Shown here one piece after another: positions 1 through 8,185 of a stretch of 64,000 nucleotides of DNA. Origin of the DNA: Azonexaceae bacterium (GTDB lineage: Bacteria > Pseudomonadota > Gammaproteobacteria > Burkholderiales > Rhodocyclaceae); contig JAAXVL010000011.1 in NCBI GenBank assembly GCA_013335535.1, positions 61,343-125,342 of the forward strand, in the 5' to 3' direction. Positions within the stretch are counted from its first letter, which is position 1. Every line of letters starts with the position of its first letter. The notes below the pieces were generated by a model. That model searched no databases, was not told where the DNA came from, and saw only the letters and a program-made list of their open reading frames with translations. A program made the position numbers and the translations under genes.

Positions 1-82
1 GGATGCAGTTTTCGGCAAAGAGCTGGCGCACGTATTCGAGAGCATCGACCGTGTCCTGCACGGTCTGCGTCGGGAAGCCGTA
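1..82 (-). pseudogene. Displaced 3' fragment of the radical SAM gene split by the element
   Basis: Read on the minus strand, this stretch gives YGFPTQTVQDTVDALEYVRQ followed by LFAENCI. It aligns without gaps to YGFPTQDYCDTVDALEYVRQ then LFAAGCI in the radical SAM protein encoded at 13070-14974. It has no start of its own and runs off the window edge. The simplest reading is that it is the original host 3' end of that gene, pushed 13.4 kb away by integration at the shared YGFPT codons. Third positions are GC-rich, like the rest of the host. That it is untranslated is inference. Confidence 0.85.
69..82. other. Candidate attL core of the integrative element
   Basis: The 14 bases GTCGGGAAGCCGTA occur here and again at 13437-13450. 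Homology to the radical SAM gene ends just after this block here and changes source at the same block at the other end. The crossover therefore lies inside it. Large serine integrases typically exchange at a 2-bp centre, which cannot be placed more precisely from one sequence. Confidence 0.8.
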
Positions 83-250
83 GCGCGTTAAATATTGCAT
101 ATTTTGTTGTTAGGTTGTCTATATTTGTGCAACAAATTTTACGGTAACGCGGTCGAAATGACGTATTGATGGTGCTTGTACATAATTATGAATTACTAAC
201 TAGTAACTATTGGTGGACATACTTCTACATATCAAGGCAAAATCAAGAAC
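83..250. promoter_or_regulatory. Left-end noncoding segment of the element
   Basis: This is AT-rich DNA between the att core and the first gene. It contains TTTTGTTG and CAACAAAT as an inverted pair around 104-140, which could be part of an integrase or regulator site. In a circularised element this segment would lie directly upstream of the integrase-side end, so it may hold a promoter used only in the excised form. That role is inference. Confidence 0.4.
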
Positions 251-754
251 ATGAAACACCATAAATCAAACATCGAGACCGGGAGTAAGGTTGTCGGAAT
301 CGTTCGGTCAACCGAAACGGTTAGCCTCGACCTGCTTCAAGCCGTCGACGCAACTGTGGCCAATCTTGCGGATTACACGAAGATTGTCGACGGTTTGGTG
401 TCCATGCTGCGCACCTCGATAGACGACATCAAAAGTGTTGGCGTAACGGAGGGGGAATACATTGACCCCGACGATATCGCAATAGATGGTATGAACCGCT
501 CCTTGGATCAATTCAAGGATCGTTTGGCCAAGATGGTCCTTCACCGTTCGGAGATCAATAAAGATTGCCGTTTGCGGGACCACCATTGCGAGACCCTTCA
601 CGACTCGTACGACCTCGCAATGACTTCTGTCGCTGAGATAATCGAAGTTCTCTCTATTGCGCGAAGTGAAATTATCAAGCATGACTTGGCGGCTGAACCA
701 AGGTGTGAACACTTCGCGACCGTTGAAGACTTGATCGCCAGTCTTCACAAATGA
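251..754 (+). CDS. Unknown protein, possible partner (antitoxin) of the RelE-like toxin
   Basis: A 167-residue, acidic, predicted helical soluble protein with no signal peptide and no family I recognise. Its stop overlaps the start of the next gene by four bases (ATGA), so the two are probably translationally coupled. The downstream gene resembles RelE/ParE toxins, and in type II modules the antitoxin usually comes first, so an antitoxin role is the leading guess. Against it, 167 residues is long for such an antitoxin and no DNA-binding fold is obvious. Only a weak ribosome-binding site (AAGG about 13 bases upstream) precedes the ATG. Confidence 0.6.
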   Translation: MKHHKSNIETGSKVVGIVRSTETVSLDLLQAVDATVANLADYTKIVDGLVSMLRTSIDDIKSVGVTEGEYIDPDDIAIDGMNRSLDQFKDRLAKMVLHRSEINKDCRLRDHHCETLHDSYDLAMTSVAEIIEVLSIARSEIIKHDLAAEPRCEHFATVEDLIASLHK

Positions 755-1050
755 CTGTCGTGGGGGGCGGGGGCGTTGTCATAACCTCGTGGAAAAAATC
801 GAAGCGATTCCACAAAGAGTACGACAAACTCAACAACGACATGCGAGACATCGTCGACCAGAAGTTGCAAGACCTTGCTAAGTCACCCCGCCCAGCCGGA
901 TTAGCCTTCGAAAAACTCAAGGGATATTCGAACCCCGAGATTTACACGGTTCACGCCACCGGCAACTACAAAATTTCCATGGAAATAGTTTCCGGTAGCG
1001 CATTCCTTCGGCGGGTGTGCAACCACGATGAAATGGATTTAGCCCCCTAG
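751..1050 (+). CDS. RelE/ParE-like toxin-family protein
   Basis: A 99-residue basic protein. The region SKRFHKEYDKLNNDMRDIV, then LAKSPRPAGLAFEKLKGY and IYTVHATGNYKISMEI, follows the RelE/YafQ/ParE fold pattern: two helices, then a beta sheet carrying a substrate-recognition arginine or lysine. These proteins are ribosome-dependent mRNA endonucleases or gyrase poisons; which applies cannot be told here. The N-terminal ~12 residues (VVGGGGVVITS) are unusual, and the true start could be slightly downstream. The stop overlaps that of the convergent gene at 1047. It may stabilise the element in the host. Confidence 0.65.
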   Translation: MTVVGGGGVVITSWKKSKRFHKEYDKLNNDMRDIVDQKLQDLAKSPRPAGLAFEKLKGYSNPEIYTVHATGNYKISMEIVSGSAFLRRVCNHDEMDLAP

Positions 1051-1271
1051 TCAGCCGTCACCAGCGGCCGTATCACCGTCATCTGTCCGTTACCAATCCA
1101 GAACGCGTTTTGAGCATCAATCACGGTGCGGTAAATCGCCGTGGTCAGTTCGTCACCCGCGGCAACCACCCGGCCGTCGGCGTCGAGTAGTGCGAGGGTA
1201 AGCGGTCGACCGTCGGTTCCCGTCGCAGTAATGCCGGTGTCGACCTTGGCGTTGATCTGAATACGGGTCAT
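1047..1271 (-). CDS. Small element protein, last gene of the tape-measure operon
   Basis: A 74-residue protein of unknown function, probably a small beta-rich fold (repeated short hydrophobic strands, GTDGRPLTLALLDADGRVVA). Its ATG overlaps the stop of the preceding gene (ATGA), and its stop overlaps the stop of the convergent toxin-like gene. The 'DADGRVVA' segment is echoed by 'DADGVVVA' in its upstream neighbour, so the two may be distant paralogues or act together. Position at the distal end of a tail-type operon suggests a structural or assembly role, which is inference only. Confidence 0.6.
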   Translation of the reverse strand: MTRIQINAKVDTGITATGTDGRPLTLALLDADGRVVAAGDELTTAIYRTVIDAQNAFWIGNGQMTVIRPLVTAD

Positions 1272-1570
1272 GCGCCCACCATCATGTCGTTGACGGTAAT
1301 CCGGCGCAGGCTATCCGCAGCATGTCGGTACACCGTGCCGTCGTCCGCCCCCACCATCCCGACGGCCTGCAGGTCGTCACTGTCGAGGCACCAGGCGCCG
1401 TTATCAAGTTCGGGCGGGGTCAGGCTAGACCAGGCCACCACAACGCCGTCGGCGTCGATTGTGGCGAACCTTACCGGCAGTCCGTTGACCAGGGTCGGCA
1501 CCGCCTCGTTGCCGTGGGGGAATTCAACGACAACGAGGGCGGGCAGGGCACGAATATTTGCGGTTTTCAT
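1268..1570 (-). CDS. Small element protein, unknown, phage-tail operon
   Basis: A 100-residue protein with no recognised family. A good ribosome-binding site (GGAGAA, 7 bases before the ATG) supports the start. The sequence is rich in short strands (LVVVEFPHGNEAVPTLVNG, FATIDADGVVVAWSSL) and has no membrane segment. It opens a two-gene group with the downstream 74-residue gene and is separated from the rest of the operon by about 100 bp of AT-rich DNA with repeated TTTGCTAAA, so it may have its own promoter. Confidence 0.65.
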   Translation of the reverse strand: MKTANIRALPALVVVEFPHGNEAVPTLVNGLPVRFATIDADGVVVAWSSLTPPELDNGAWCLDSDDLQAVGMVGADDGTVYRHAADSLRRITVNDMMVGA

Positions 1571-1690
1571 TCCAATTTCTCCAACGGGTTAAGGTAGAGA
1601 AATGTTAACCACAACTTAACTTATCATGTTAAGAATATTCGCTAAATAATTGAATTAATTTGCTAAATTAATTCACTGTTTGCTAAACAG
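1571..1690. promoter_or_regulatory. AT-rich control region with TTTGCTAAA repeats spaced 20 bp
   Basis: TTCGCTAAA at 1639, TTTGCTAAA at 1659 and TTTGCTAAA at 1679 stand exactly 20 bp apart, the last inside the 3' end of the neighbouring gene. Upstream of them, CTTAAC and GTTAAG form an inverted pair around a 7-base spacer. The same TTTGCTAAA word, or its complement, recurs in other control regions of the element (7688-7696 and 8214-8222). Two-turn spacing fits an operator array for an element-encoded regulator. Confidence 0.5.
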
Positions 1691-1957
1691 GTTCCACACA
1701 TCGTTTTCAATGTCGGGGGGTGGCGCACCGTCAGCGAATAGCCGGGCGACTAGCGGGTTGTCGTCTATTGCGATGGCCTTGTCCCGAATCGAAGGCAACA
1801 TGGTTGCCCGAAAAAGTGCGTCGGCCATCAATACGCGCAACTCGCATTCGTCCGCCTGCGGTAAGTGCCTCGCCGCTTCTGCTGAAAAACGAATGGCCAG
1901 GTCCGCGATTACGTCGGCTAGTCGTTTGTCTTTCACGTTCAATAGTTCTTTTGCCAT
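1673..1957 (-). CDS. Small helical element protein of the tail operon
   Basis: A 94-residue predicted all-helical protein (MAKELLNVKDKRLADVIADL onward). The ATG at 1957 is chosen over upstream starts because AGGAGAG lies 8 bases before it. No family recognised. Genes of this size and position, downstream of a tape-measure gene, are often minor tail or chaperone-like proteins, but nothing in the sequence proves that here. Confidence 0.65.
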   Translation of the reverse strand: MAKELLNVKDKRLADVIADLAIRFSAEAARHLPQADECELRVLMADALFRATMLPSIRDKAIAIDDNPLVARLFADGAPPPDIENDVWNLFSKQ

Positions 1958-1983
1958 TATTTTGCTCTCCTGTTGGCCGCCGA

Positions 1984-2262
1984 CTACGCGCGCCAATCCG
2001 CCTCAAGTGCCATGTACCGTAGCCCGTCCGCGGTAGCCAGCTTGTAATCGTCCGTATTTCTCGGATGTTGAAAACGAATGGTCCGCCCGACCTTTTCGAC
2101 TCGCCAACCATATTTCAGGGCAAAACCAATGGCGTATAGGGCGTGGTGTGACATATCAGCAAGGTCGTGCGGCACCATGCCGGGGATGGCGGCCAGGTCG
2201 ATAAATCCCGGTTTTATTTGTTCACCCCCTCCGCCTTTAACCGGCTGAGAACACGCTGCCAC
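1984..2262 (-). CDS. Small element protein, unknown, start uncertain
   Basis: Up to 92 residues from a GTG at 2262, overlapping the end of the preceding gene by about 50 bases. The GTG has no ribosome-binding site. A strong purine run (GGCGGAGGGGG) lies further in but is followed by ATA rather than ATG, so the real start may be ATG at residue 29 or an unusual codon. The central part (HHALYAIGFALKYGWRVEKV, then IRFQHPRNTDDYKLATADG) is compact and soluble. Function unknown. Confidence 0.5.
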   Translation of the reverse strand: MAACSQPVKGGGGEQIKPGFIDLAAIPGMVPHDLADMSHHALYAIGFALKYGWRVEKVGRTIRFQHPRNTDDYKLATADGLRYMALEADWRA

Positions 2263-2408
2263 ATAGCTGCAACCGTGTCGGCTTTGAACTGCGCGGCCTT
2301 GACGACTATTTCACGCGCGTTAGTGGTGTCGCCCATCTGCTTCTTCGCTTCCTGCTCCTGCTCAGAAAGTTTCAGTAATTCGGCTTGTGTGAAAGTCTTG
2401 ATAGTCAT
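2214..2408 (-). CDS. Short charged helical protein directly after the tape-measure gene
   Basis: A 64-residue, highly charged, probably helical protein (LLKLSEQEQEAKKQMGDTT region), starting 12 bp after the tape-measure stop. In tailed phages the genes next to the tape measure often encode its chaperones (the lambda G/GT type, for example), but those lie upstream. Here this gene is downstream and no homology is claimed. Co-transcription with the tape-measure gene is likely from spacing. Confidence 0.6.
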   Translation of the reverse strand: MTIKTFTQAELLKLSEQEQEAKKQMGDTTNAREIVVKAAQFKADTVAAMWQRVLSRLKAEGVNK

Positions 2409-2420
2409 GGTGTCGATTCC

Positions 2421-5400
2421 TTAAAAAGCGCGGGCACTGTCCGCTTCGATCAATCGGAAAATGTTAGCCAGTTGCCCGGCGTCGGATGCTGATGCAACGT
2501 TCACCGTTGAGGTGCGGCCGCCGATAGTGATGTTCACCGGCGTCGGTGCCTGGGTTGTCACCTGGGGCGCAGTAGGCGTCAGCAAGTCCAGGCGGGGTAT
2601 AGCCGGTGTTGTGGTGGCGTTCGTGGTCGTTGTGGCGGCGTTCTTTGCCTGGCCCGCCATAAGCGCCTGCTGCGCCGCGCTGGCCGCAACTTGCGCCGCT
2701 TGGAATGACCACAATCGGGGGTTATCGGTCGGCCCCATCTGTGCAAGTCCGTCTTGCATTGCTTTGCTGAAAACACCTTGGTCTGCGGATTTAATTTGCT
2801 CGTCCGACAATCCTAGTTTTTTCAACTCGGTGGCCATGTCGAACGAGCCGGTACCACCGACACGCATTCCGCCGGCCTGGGCTGAGTTCATGCCGTTGAG
2901 TGATTGCGTCAGACTATCCACGCCGTCCACGCTGTCTCTGGCAGCGTCGCCAATCTTGCGGATTTTTTCGGCCGTACCGTCCGCGGCGTCGCCTGCGTAA
3001 AAATAGGCGTCGGCTAGTTCACGCATCCGTTTGGCCGTTTCGCTGGCGATTTCGGCTTCGACTTGCTTAACCTTGGCGCCGGCTTCCTGGGCTTTGAGTT
3101 CCGCTTCCTTGGCGGCCGTGAGTTCACCCGATGCGGTTAGTTCATCCCGTTTGGCCTTGACCGTCAGAAGGGCTGCTTCTGCTTCTGCCTTCTTCGCCTG
3201 TGCAGTGAGTTCTGACAATTTCACTTCCAGGCGCTTGATTTCGGTCAGGGCCATGATGGCGCCGTACTCGTCACCCCTTGCGCGGGCCACTTCCAGGATG
3301 GTGCGCTGTTGCTCGATGGCCAGCTTTACGCCTGCCTGCTCAATGGATAGCTGTCCGGCCTTCGCCCTGGCGTTCTGTTCAATCGCCGTCGTCTGGTCGT
3401 GCAGGGCGTCGCGGTAGATTGCTGCGGCGGCTCCTGCGGCGATTGCGGCGGCCTGCTCGTCGTAAAGCGTAGCGATACCGGCGGCGCGCGATGCACGAAC
3501 CGCTTCGAGGGACTTTTGCGCGGCTTCATTGGCTAGTCGCAACTCGTCGACGCGTGCGCTGTTGTCGGCCAGCGCGGCGGACTCCACAACAAGAATGGCC
3601 GCGTGTTGCTGCGCCGAAATGGCTATGGCGGCCGCTTGGTCAGCTTCGGATTTTTTGGCCGTAGCTGCGTCGGTGGCAAGCTGGATAGCCTTCCGTTTTT
3701 CTTCGCTGAGTGCACCTTCGGCCTTTGCCGCTTCCTGTAGGGCTATGGCGTTGCTGTTCGCCACGGCCGCTTCAATACGCCGTGCTTCGGCTACTTTTTG
3801 CAATGCGTCGGTATTGGCGAGGGCAGCATTAAGAGAAGCCACACGCTTTTCGGTTTCCGTCCCGAGTCCGGCGGCAAGTTCTACGGATGCTTTCGCTTCT
3901 GCTGCAACAGCTTCGGCCGATTTCAGAGCAAGTGCGGTGGCCTCTTTCGATGCTGTAGCGACTTTTTGATACGCGTTGACCACGGTCAGCCAGGAAACCG
4001 CCTGTTCGTTCGCCGATGCGGAAACGGCCTTTCCACCCTCTGCGAGTGCCTTCTGCGCTTCCGTGGTGTCCTTCGTTGCGCCGTTAGCTTTGTCGAGCGA
4101 TGCCTGCAGATCGTCGGCGGCTTTCACGACGGCCGCACGCCATGAATTAACCGAATCTATGGGGTGTTTGAAATCGAATGTTGCCAGCGCGCCAAGCGTG
4201 ATTCCGATACCTTGGCCAAGTAGTGCGAAAGCGCCGGTAAGACCACGAACCGCCGTTGCTACCTGTCCTAAGAATGCGACGGTACCAGCCGCCACGCCAC
4301 TGTCGCCGATAAACGTCATGGTGTCGGTCATGGCGTTTTTGAGTCTCGCCCATGAACTAACCAGACCGTCGACCTGTTCGCCGGTTTTATAGACCTTGTT
4401 CAGACCTTCGGCCAGCTTCGGCAGGAGGTCGACCGATAGCACATTGCCGGTGGCTATCATGTCGTTGAGTTCGCCGACGGTTACGCCGGCAGCGTCCGCG
4501 GTAGCCTGCAGGGCACCCGGCAGGCGTTCGCCAAGCTGTTGGCGCATTTCTTCCTGCGACACAACGCCCTTGGACATCATCTGTGCGACGGCCTGCAGCG
4601 CGCCCTCGGTATCGGCGGACGAACGGCCTAATTTTGCCATTGCGCCCGACACCGCTTCAAAGATGGCGCGGGTCTGCGCACCTTCTAGCCTTGTGCCCTT
4701 GGCCGCGGCGGTCAACGAAATATATGCCGTCGACGTACTCTGCACATCCAGGCCTAGGCGGTTTGCCGTGGATTTTAGATACTCGATTTCGGCGGCCGCG
4801 GCTTTGCTGCTCCCCGTGAGAAGTTCAAGGCTACGGCGCAGCGATTCCATGTTGGCGTTAGCCTGAAACCACTCTTGCACGCCGAATGCGGCCAACAGCG
4901 GACCGGCCAGCCCGCGAAGTTTTCCGGCCATGCCGCTGAATGCGCCCTCTGCCTTGGCGGCCGATGCCACGGCCGCGTTGCCCGGCTTGCTGACGGCAGC
5001 GGTCAACCGTTCGGCTTCGGCTACGGCGGCCCGCGTTGCCGCCTTCGATCGGTTTAATTCGGCAGATGCGGCGGCGGTGGACGCTTTCGCACTGTCGTTT
5101 GCCGCGCGATTGTCGAGTACAACACGGTTAAGCCTCGCCAGTTCCGCGGCCTGCTCGGCAGTTGCGTTACGGGCACCGCCGATTGATGCGACGTAGGCAG
5201 AAACGGCCGCCCGCGCGTCAAGTAACGATTGTTTCGTTTGGGCTAGGTCAGCATTCGCGGCTTTCGCGGCTTTTGCCTGCTGTCCTTCTGCGGTCGCTGC
5301 AGACTCAAGCGCGGTGGCCAGTGCAACGAATTCCGGTGCGGCGTCGCCGCCCGCCGATGCCATTTCCCGCAGTTGGGTCGATAGGTTCTTGATGTTCTCG

Positions 5401-5456
5401 AACCCGTCGGTTTTTGCGGCGAGGGTTAGAGTTACCCTGCGGTCGTTGTTGGCCAT
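2421..5456 (-). CDS. Phage tail tape-measure protein
   Basis: A 1011-residue protein. Residues ~190-390 match the tape-measure N-terminal domain (the TIGR02675 type): MESLRRSLELLTGSSKAAAA, LGLDVQSTSTAYISLTAAAK, QMMSKGVVSQEEMRQQLGER, then LPGALQATADAAGVTVGELN. Residues ~1-185 and ~470-800 are alanine-rich, heptad-like helix, as expected for a ruler protein that sets tail length and occupies the tail lumen. A hydrophobic stretch near 395-430 fits the membrane-interacting part. The C-terminus (IFRLIEADSARAF) is the usual short tail-tip-like end. Its start overlaps the stop of the preceding gene (TAATG). At about 0.15 nm per residue this ruler would predict a tail near 150 nm. No tube, baseplate or capsid genes accompany it. 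Confidence 0.92.
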   Translation of the reverse strand: MANNDRRVTLTLAAKTDGFENIKNLSTQLREMASAGGDAAPEFVALATALESAATAEGQQAKAAKAANADLAQTKQSLLDARAAVSAYVASIGGARNATAEQAAELARLNRVVLDNRAANDSAKASTAAASAELNRSKAATRAAVAEAERLTAAVSKPGNAAVASAAKAEGAFSGMAGKLRGLAGPLLAAFGVQEWFQANANMESLRRSLELLTGSSKAAAAEIEYLKSTANRLGLDVQSTSTAYISLTAAAKGTRLEGAQTRAIFEAVSGAMAKLGRSSADTEGALQAVAQMMSKGVVSQEEMRQQLGERLPGALQATADAAGVTVGELNDMIATGNVLSVDLLPKLAEGLNKVYKTGEQVDGLVSSWARLKNAMTDTMTFIGDSGVAAGTVAFLGQVATAVRGLTGAFALLGQGIGITLGALATFDFKHPIDSVNSWRAAVVKAADDLQASLDKANGATKDTTEAQKALAEGGKAVSASANEQAVSWLTVVNAYQKVATASKEATALALKSAEAVAAEAKASVELAAGLGTETEKRVASLNAALANTDALQKVAEARRIEAAVANSNAIALQEAAKAEGALSEEKRKAIQLATDAATAKKSEADQAAAIAISAQQHAAILVVESAALADNSARVDELRLANEAAQKSLEAVRASRAAGIATLYDEQAAAIAAGAAAAIYRDALHDQTTAIEQNARAKAGQLSIEQAGVKLAIEQQRTILEVARARGDEYGAIMALTEIKRLEVKLSELTAQAKKAEAEAALLTVKAKRDELTASGELTAAKEAELKAQEAGAKVKQVEAEIASETAKRMRELADAYFYAGDAADGTAEKIRKIGDAARDSVDGVDSLTQSLNGMNSAQAGGMRVGGTGSFDMATELKKLGLSDEQIKSADQGVFSKAMQDGLAQMGPTDNPRLWSFQAAQVAASAAQQALMAGQAKNAATTTTNATTTPAIPRLDLLTPTAPQVTTQAPTPVNITIGGRTSTVNVASASDAGQLANIFRLIEADSARAF

Positions 5457-5758
5457 TACATAGCCTCCAACTCGTCGGCCGCCGATTCAGCGCGCGCGAT
5501 GGCGTCGAATACTGCGGGGTAGTTCGGGGGGCGAACACAGGCCGTTAAAGCGAGAGCCAGGTGCCCCCGTGCTGCTGCAACTATGGGAGTGGACGACGGG
5601 TTGCCGGTTAGGGCAACTTCGGCGGCGTCGACTCGCTGTTGGGCGGCGCGAATAAGGGTAACCAAGTCGTTGCGGTAGTCAAACCCCTTCAAAACGAGGG
5701 CGCGGGGTTGCTGTCCATATTTGGCGGACAGTTCAGAAATGCGGGTTTCGATAGTCAC
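5456..5758 (-). CDS. Small element protein immediately upstream of the tape measure
   Basis: A 100-residue helical soluble protein beginning with GTG that overlaps the previous stop (GTGA) and ending in a TAATG overlap with the tape-measure gene. Tailed phages commonly place a tape-measure chaperone pair directly upstream of this gene, so a tail-assembly chaperone role is a reasonable hypothesis by position. There is no sequence match I can name. Tight coupling implies a stoichiometric relation to the tape measure. Confidence 0.65.
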   Translation of the reverse strand: MTIETRISELSAKYGQQPRALVLKGFDYRNDLVTLIRAAQQRVDAAEVALTGNPSSTPIVAAARGHLALALTACVRPPNYPAVFDAIARAESAADELEAM

Positions 5759-5970
5759 GGCATGTACCTCGCCAGCAAGGGTTTTAGCGACTCAAAAAGC
5801 GCATCCTCATCGGCGAGCATGAGGTCGGCCGCATTGGTGCCCACATTGGCCGCGTAGTGCTGTCGCAGGAGCGCGGCCGCCCGTTTTTGGTTCGCGGTGG
5901 CGTTCACGTACAAAATGTGAATCGCCAATTCCAGTTTTTCGGGGGTGGTTTCAATGTTGATCGGGTTCAT
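5755..5970 (-). CDS. Small element protein, second gene upstream of the tape measure
   Basis: A 71-residue helical protein (PEKLELAIHILYVNATANQK onward). Both ends overlap their neighbours by four bases (ATGA and GTGA). With the next gene it forms the pair that precedes the tape measure, the slot often used for tail-assembly chaperones. No slippery frameshift heptamer was obvious at the junction. Function is inferred only from position. Confidence 0.62.
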   Translation of the reverse strand: MNPINIETTPEKLELAIHILYVNATANQKRAAALLRQHYAANVGTNAADLMLADEDALFESLKPLLARYMP

Positions 5971-6374
5971 GCCGGCACCTCATCGTCATTCGGCAGCAAA
6001 TCCGACAACTCGCTAAATCCCTCTAGCCTGAGTTGCTTTCTTACTAGCTGCACGGTACGCGGACAAATGCCGGCGATGTTCGCAATATCGCCAGCAGTGA
6101 CACCACGGACCGTCAGGCGATGCACCAGCCCTCCACGGCGTAACGGGGTCATGTCCACCTCGGGGATGCTGATAGTCTCGCCACCGTGGGCGAGGACCAG
6201 GGCGGCGAACCCATCGCGGCCGATGATCTTTCGCAAAATATGGCCGTCGTCCCGCGAAGTGTTTGGGATGCGGATTACCTGATTCGGGAACCAGCCGCAA
6301 AGAAGCAGGGCATTAGAAACGCCGATTACTTTGGCTAGGCGTTCAATTCGCTGGATGTCGGTGTTTATCGCCAT
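5967..6374 (-). CDS. Putative helix-turn-helix protein, Mor-like
   Basis: About 135 residues from the ATG at 6374; a GTG at 6386 is the alternative, and a GGAAAG box precedes both. Residues ~75-125 (ALVLAHGGETISIPEVDMT, then VRGVTAGDIANIAGICPRTV) resemble the 'HGG-x-x-I-x-I-P' strand plus helix-turn-helix layout of Mor/C middle-operon activators of Mu-like phages. It could regulate this operon by binding the repeated TTTGCTAAA sites. The resemblance is by eye only. A structural tail role is the alternative. Confidence 0.5.
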   Translation of the reverse strand: MAINTDIQRIERLAKVIGVSNALLLCGWFPNQVIRIPNTSRDDGHILRKIIGRDGFAALVLAHGGETISIPEVDMTPLRRGGLVHRLTVRGVTAGDIANIAGICPRTVQLVRKQLRLEGFSELSDLLPNDDEVPA

Positions 6375-6379
6375 GTCGT

Positions 6380-6913
6380 TCACCACTTTCCGGACAACAA
6401 ATGGTTGTTACCGTTGCGCTCGTCAATTTCGAGGGCAGCGGCGAGAGGTACTTGCAGGACGCACGCGCTGTTCGCGTCCGGCCGGCGTTCGGCACCGTCA
6501 AGCATGGTTTCCTCGATCAATTCCAGGGCGTATAACTCCCGGCGCAGTTCGGCCAATCGGTCGTCACGCTCGGCTACGGAAAGTCGCATGGCGCCGGTCT
6601 CGTCAGCTTTCGCCAGTTCCACGGCGCGTTCGACGATGGTGTCGACTCCGCTTGCGTTAATCACAAGCCCGAGGGTATGGGCCGGCAGTAGCGACGGGGG
6701 CAAGTTGTTAACCAACTCATTAAGGGGGGTGCCGCGGGAAATGACGCTGCCGGCGATTGAGATAAACCGCTGATATGGTGCCGCCAGGCTTTCGATGTAG
6801 GCGCGCAACTGGCTTGTCAATTCTTCAACCGGCCGCAAAGAGTCTTTTACCTGGGCGATTTCCGTCTTGAGGGAAGCGATTGATGCGCGGATAGTTTTGA
6901 GGTTCTGCGCCAT
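6380..6913 (-). CDS. Coiled-coil element protein of the tail operon
   Basis: 177 residues from ATG 6913, chosen because GGAGG stands 8 bases upstream; the more distal TTG overlaps that box. The N-terminal third (IRASIASLKTEIAQVKDSLR) and the segment at ~125-160 (ERDDRLAELRRELYALELIE) are strongly heptad-like. No known family. It starts 1 bp after the upstream stop and ends 5 bp before the next ATG. Coiled-coil content fits scaffold, tail or regulator functions equally. Confidence 0.62.
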   Translation of the reverse strand: MAQNLKTIRASIASLKTEIAQVKDSLRPVEELTSQLRAYIESLAAPYQRFISIAGSVISRGTPLNELVNNLPPSLLPAHTLGLVINASGVDTIVERAVELAKADETGAMRLSVAERDDRLAELRRELYALELIEETMLDGAERRPDANSACVLQVPLAAALEIDERNGNNHLLSGKW

Positions 6914-6914
6914 G

Positions 6915-7334
6915 TTAGTTGCCTCCAATCGAAAGGCTGGACGCGCTGCCGGTGATATGTTTCAGCACTTGTTCCGCACCATAGGCCGGGCGGATTTTTG
7001 CGTCGGCGGCGGCCTTTGCTGCGGCCTGTCGGGTACGCAGTTCCGCAATGCCGGTATGGAGCAGTTCAAGCTCCTGCACCACGGGCGCCAATTGGCGTTC
7101 GATCTGGTCAACGTGTGCTTTGCGGGCGCCGGCTTCCGTGATGTTTTGGGCCACCTCACGACTACGGACGAGAACGCTTTTACGTTCTTCCAGGCGGGCT
7201 ATAGAGGCGGTGATTTCCGCGTACTCGTTTTGCAGGCGGCGGATTAGTTCGCCGGCGGCGTCGGCTTCGCTACGCAAGGCTTTTGCCTTGAGGCGGGCAG
7301 GAACCAGCCAGGCGGTATTGTTTGATTCATTCAT
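6915..7334 (-). CDS. Coiled-coil element protein, first gene of the tape-measure operon
   Basis: 139 residues from ATG 7334 with GGAG 8 bases upstream. Most of it is a long amphipathic helix (ADAAGELIRRLQNEYAEITA, then ARLEERKSVLVRSREVAQNI). No recognised family. As the first gene after a 550 bp AT-rich control region, it marks the beginning of the leftward operon that continues through the tape measure to about 1047. Confidence 0.65.
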   Translation of the reverse strand: MNESNNTAWLVPARLKAKALRSEADAAGELIRRLQNEYAEITASIARLEERKSVLVRSREVAQNITEAGARKAHVDQIERQLAPVVQELELLHTGIAELRTRQAAAKAAADAKIRPAYGAEQVLKHITGSASSLSIGGN

Positions 7335-7882
7335 TAGATATTCTCCGGTTTGCATTAATTCGGCACCGAAACGGCACCGGACAAATGGATAATATCTACT
7401 TAAAAATTATTTATATACGGCCGTAATTTTTGATTATTCTGCCGCAAAATTATTATTGATTGTCGAATTTTTGGCAGGCTGAAAACCGTTGCAGCACAAT
7501 GAAAGATGGAATATTAATATTGTTGTCTATAGGTAAAATTTAGGCGAAAAATTTACAGGCTCATATTAATTTTCTTTGTTGGCATTTATCAAAAAACTGT
7601 CTGGTTTTCCTCTGCCGACTATTTGCCGATGTGGTTTTTTTTTATACTCGCGTGTAGTGCCTGGGGCGTCGAATATCGCTAAATGCTTTTAGCAAATGTT
7701 AATCAAACGCTGTGAACCACTATTGGTTGACCATCGGGACTCCGCGGCCCCGTGCGTAGGGGCTTGCTACAGGAGCCTCCGACGGTTTCCAGGGGGCACT
7801 AATCATCAATGGCCGTGTCGGTAGGCGCCTGGCCTGTCATATGCTGCCGTGGTAGATTGGTCGCTCGATAATTGAGGCCACC
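7335..7882. promoter_or_regulatory. Long AT-rich divergent control region of the element
   Basis: About 550 bp without a convincing gene between two divergent transcripts. It holds long A/T runs, an inverted pair GCTAAA (7678) / TTTAGC (7688) carrying the TTTGCTAAA word, a GC hairpin GCCCC-N7-GGGGC near 7750-7767, and CTGCCGTGGTAG at 7844, which recurs at 8171 and inverted at 8325. This is the probable main switch of the element. A small RNA in 7700-7800 is possible but unproven. Confidence 0.5.
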
Positions 7883-8140
7883 ATGAAGTTCTATATCGCG
7901 TCGCTGTTGCTTGTGTCGCTTGCTGTAAGCTGCGTTGCTGACACACACAAATGCCAGCAACCAAACGGCAAGTACATCTATCAAAACTGGCCTTGCGACA
8001 CTAAGCCTGAGATTGAGAAGAAGCCGGTAGCAAAGCCCGACTACACGGCAATAGTTAAATGCGGGGCGCAGTCAGGCGCAGTAAACGTGTCGCGATCTGC
8101 AGTCGGTAAAAAGCCGGTTACTGCCGATTGCAGCAAGTAG
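7883..8140 (+). CDS. Small secreted DUF4124-like protein
   Basis: An 85-residue protein with a clear signal peptide (MKFYIASLLLVSLAVSCVA). A short cysteine motif follows, HKCQQPNGKYIYQNWPC, matching the DUF4124 pattern (YKCxxxxGxxxYxxxPC) common in proteobacterial exported proteins. Two further cysteines near the C-terminus could form a second disulfide. It is the only exported product predicted from the element and stands alone on the plus strand. Function unknown; a cell-surface effect on the host is conceivable. Confidence 0.7.
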   Translation: MKFYIASLLLVSLAVSCVADTHKCQQPNGKYIYQNWPCDTKPEIEKKPVAKPDYTAIVKCGAQSGAVNVSRSAVGKKPVTADCSK

Positions 8141-8185
8141 TTTGTCGGGCGTAATCGGGCAGGGTGATAACTGCCGTGGTAGGGG

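Noticed and set aside
7700..7800. Small RNA or tRNA-like hairpins in the element control region
   Set aside because: A GC hairpin is present, but no tRNA cloverleaf or promoter-terminator frame could be drawn.
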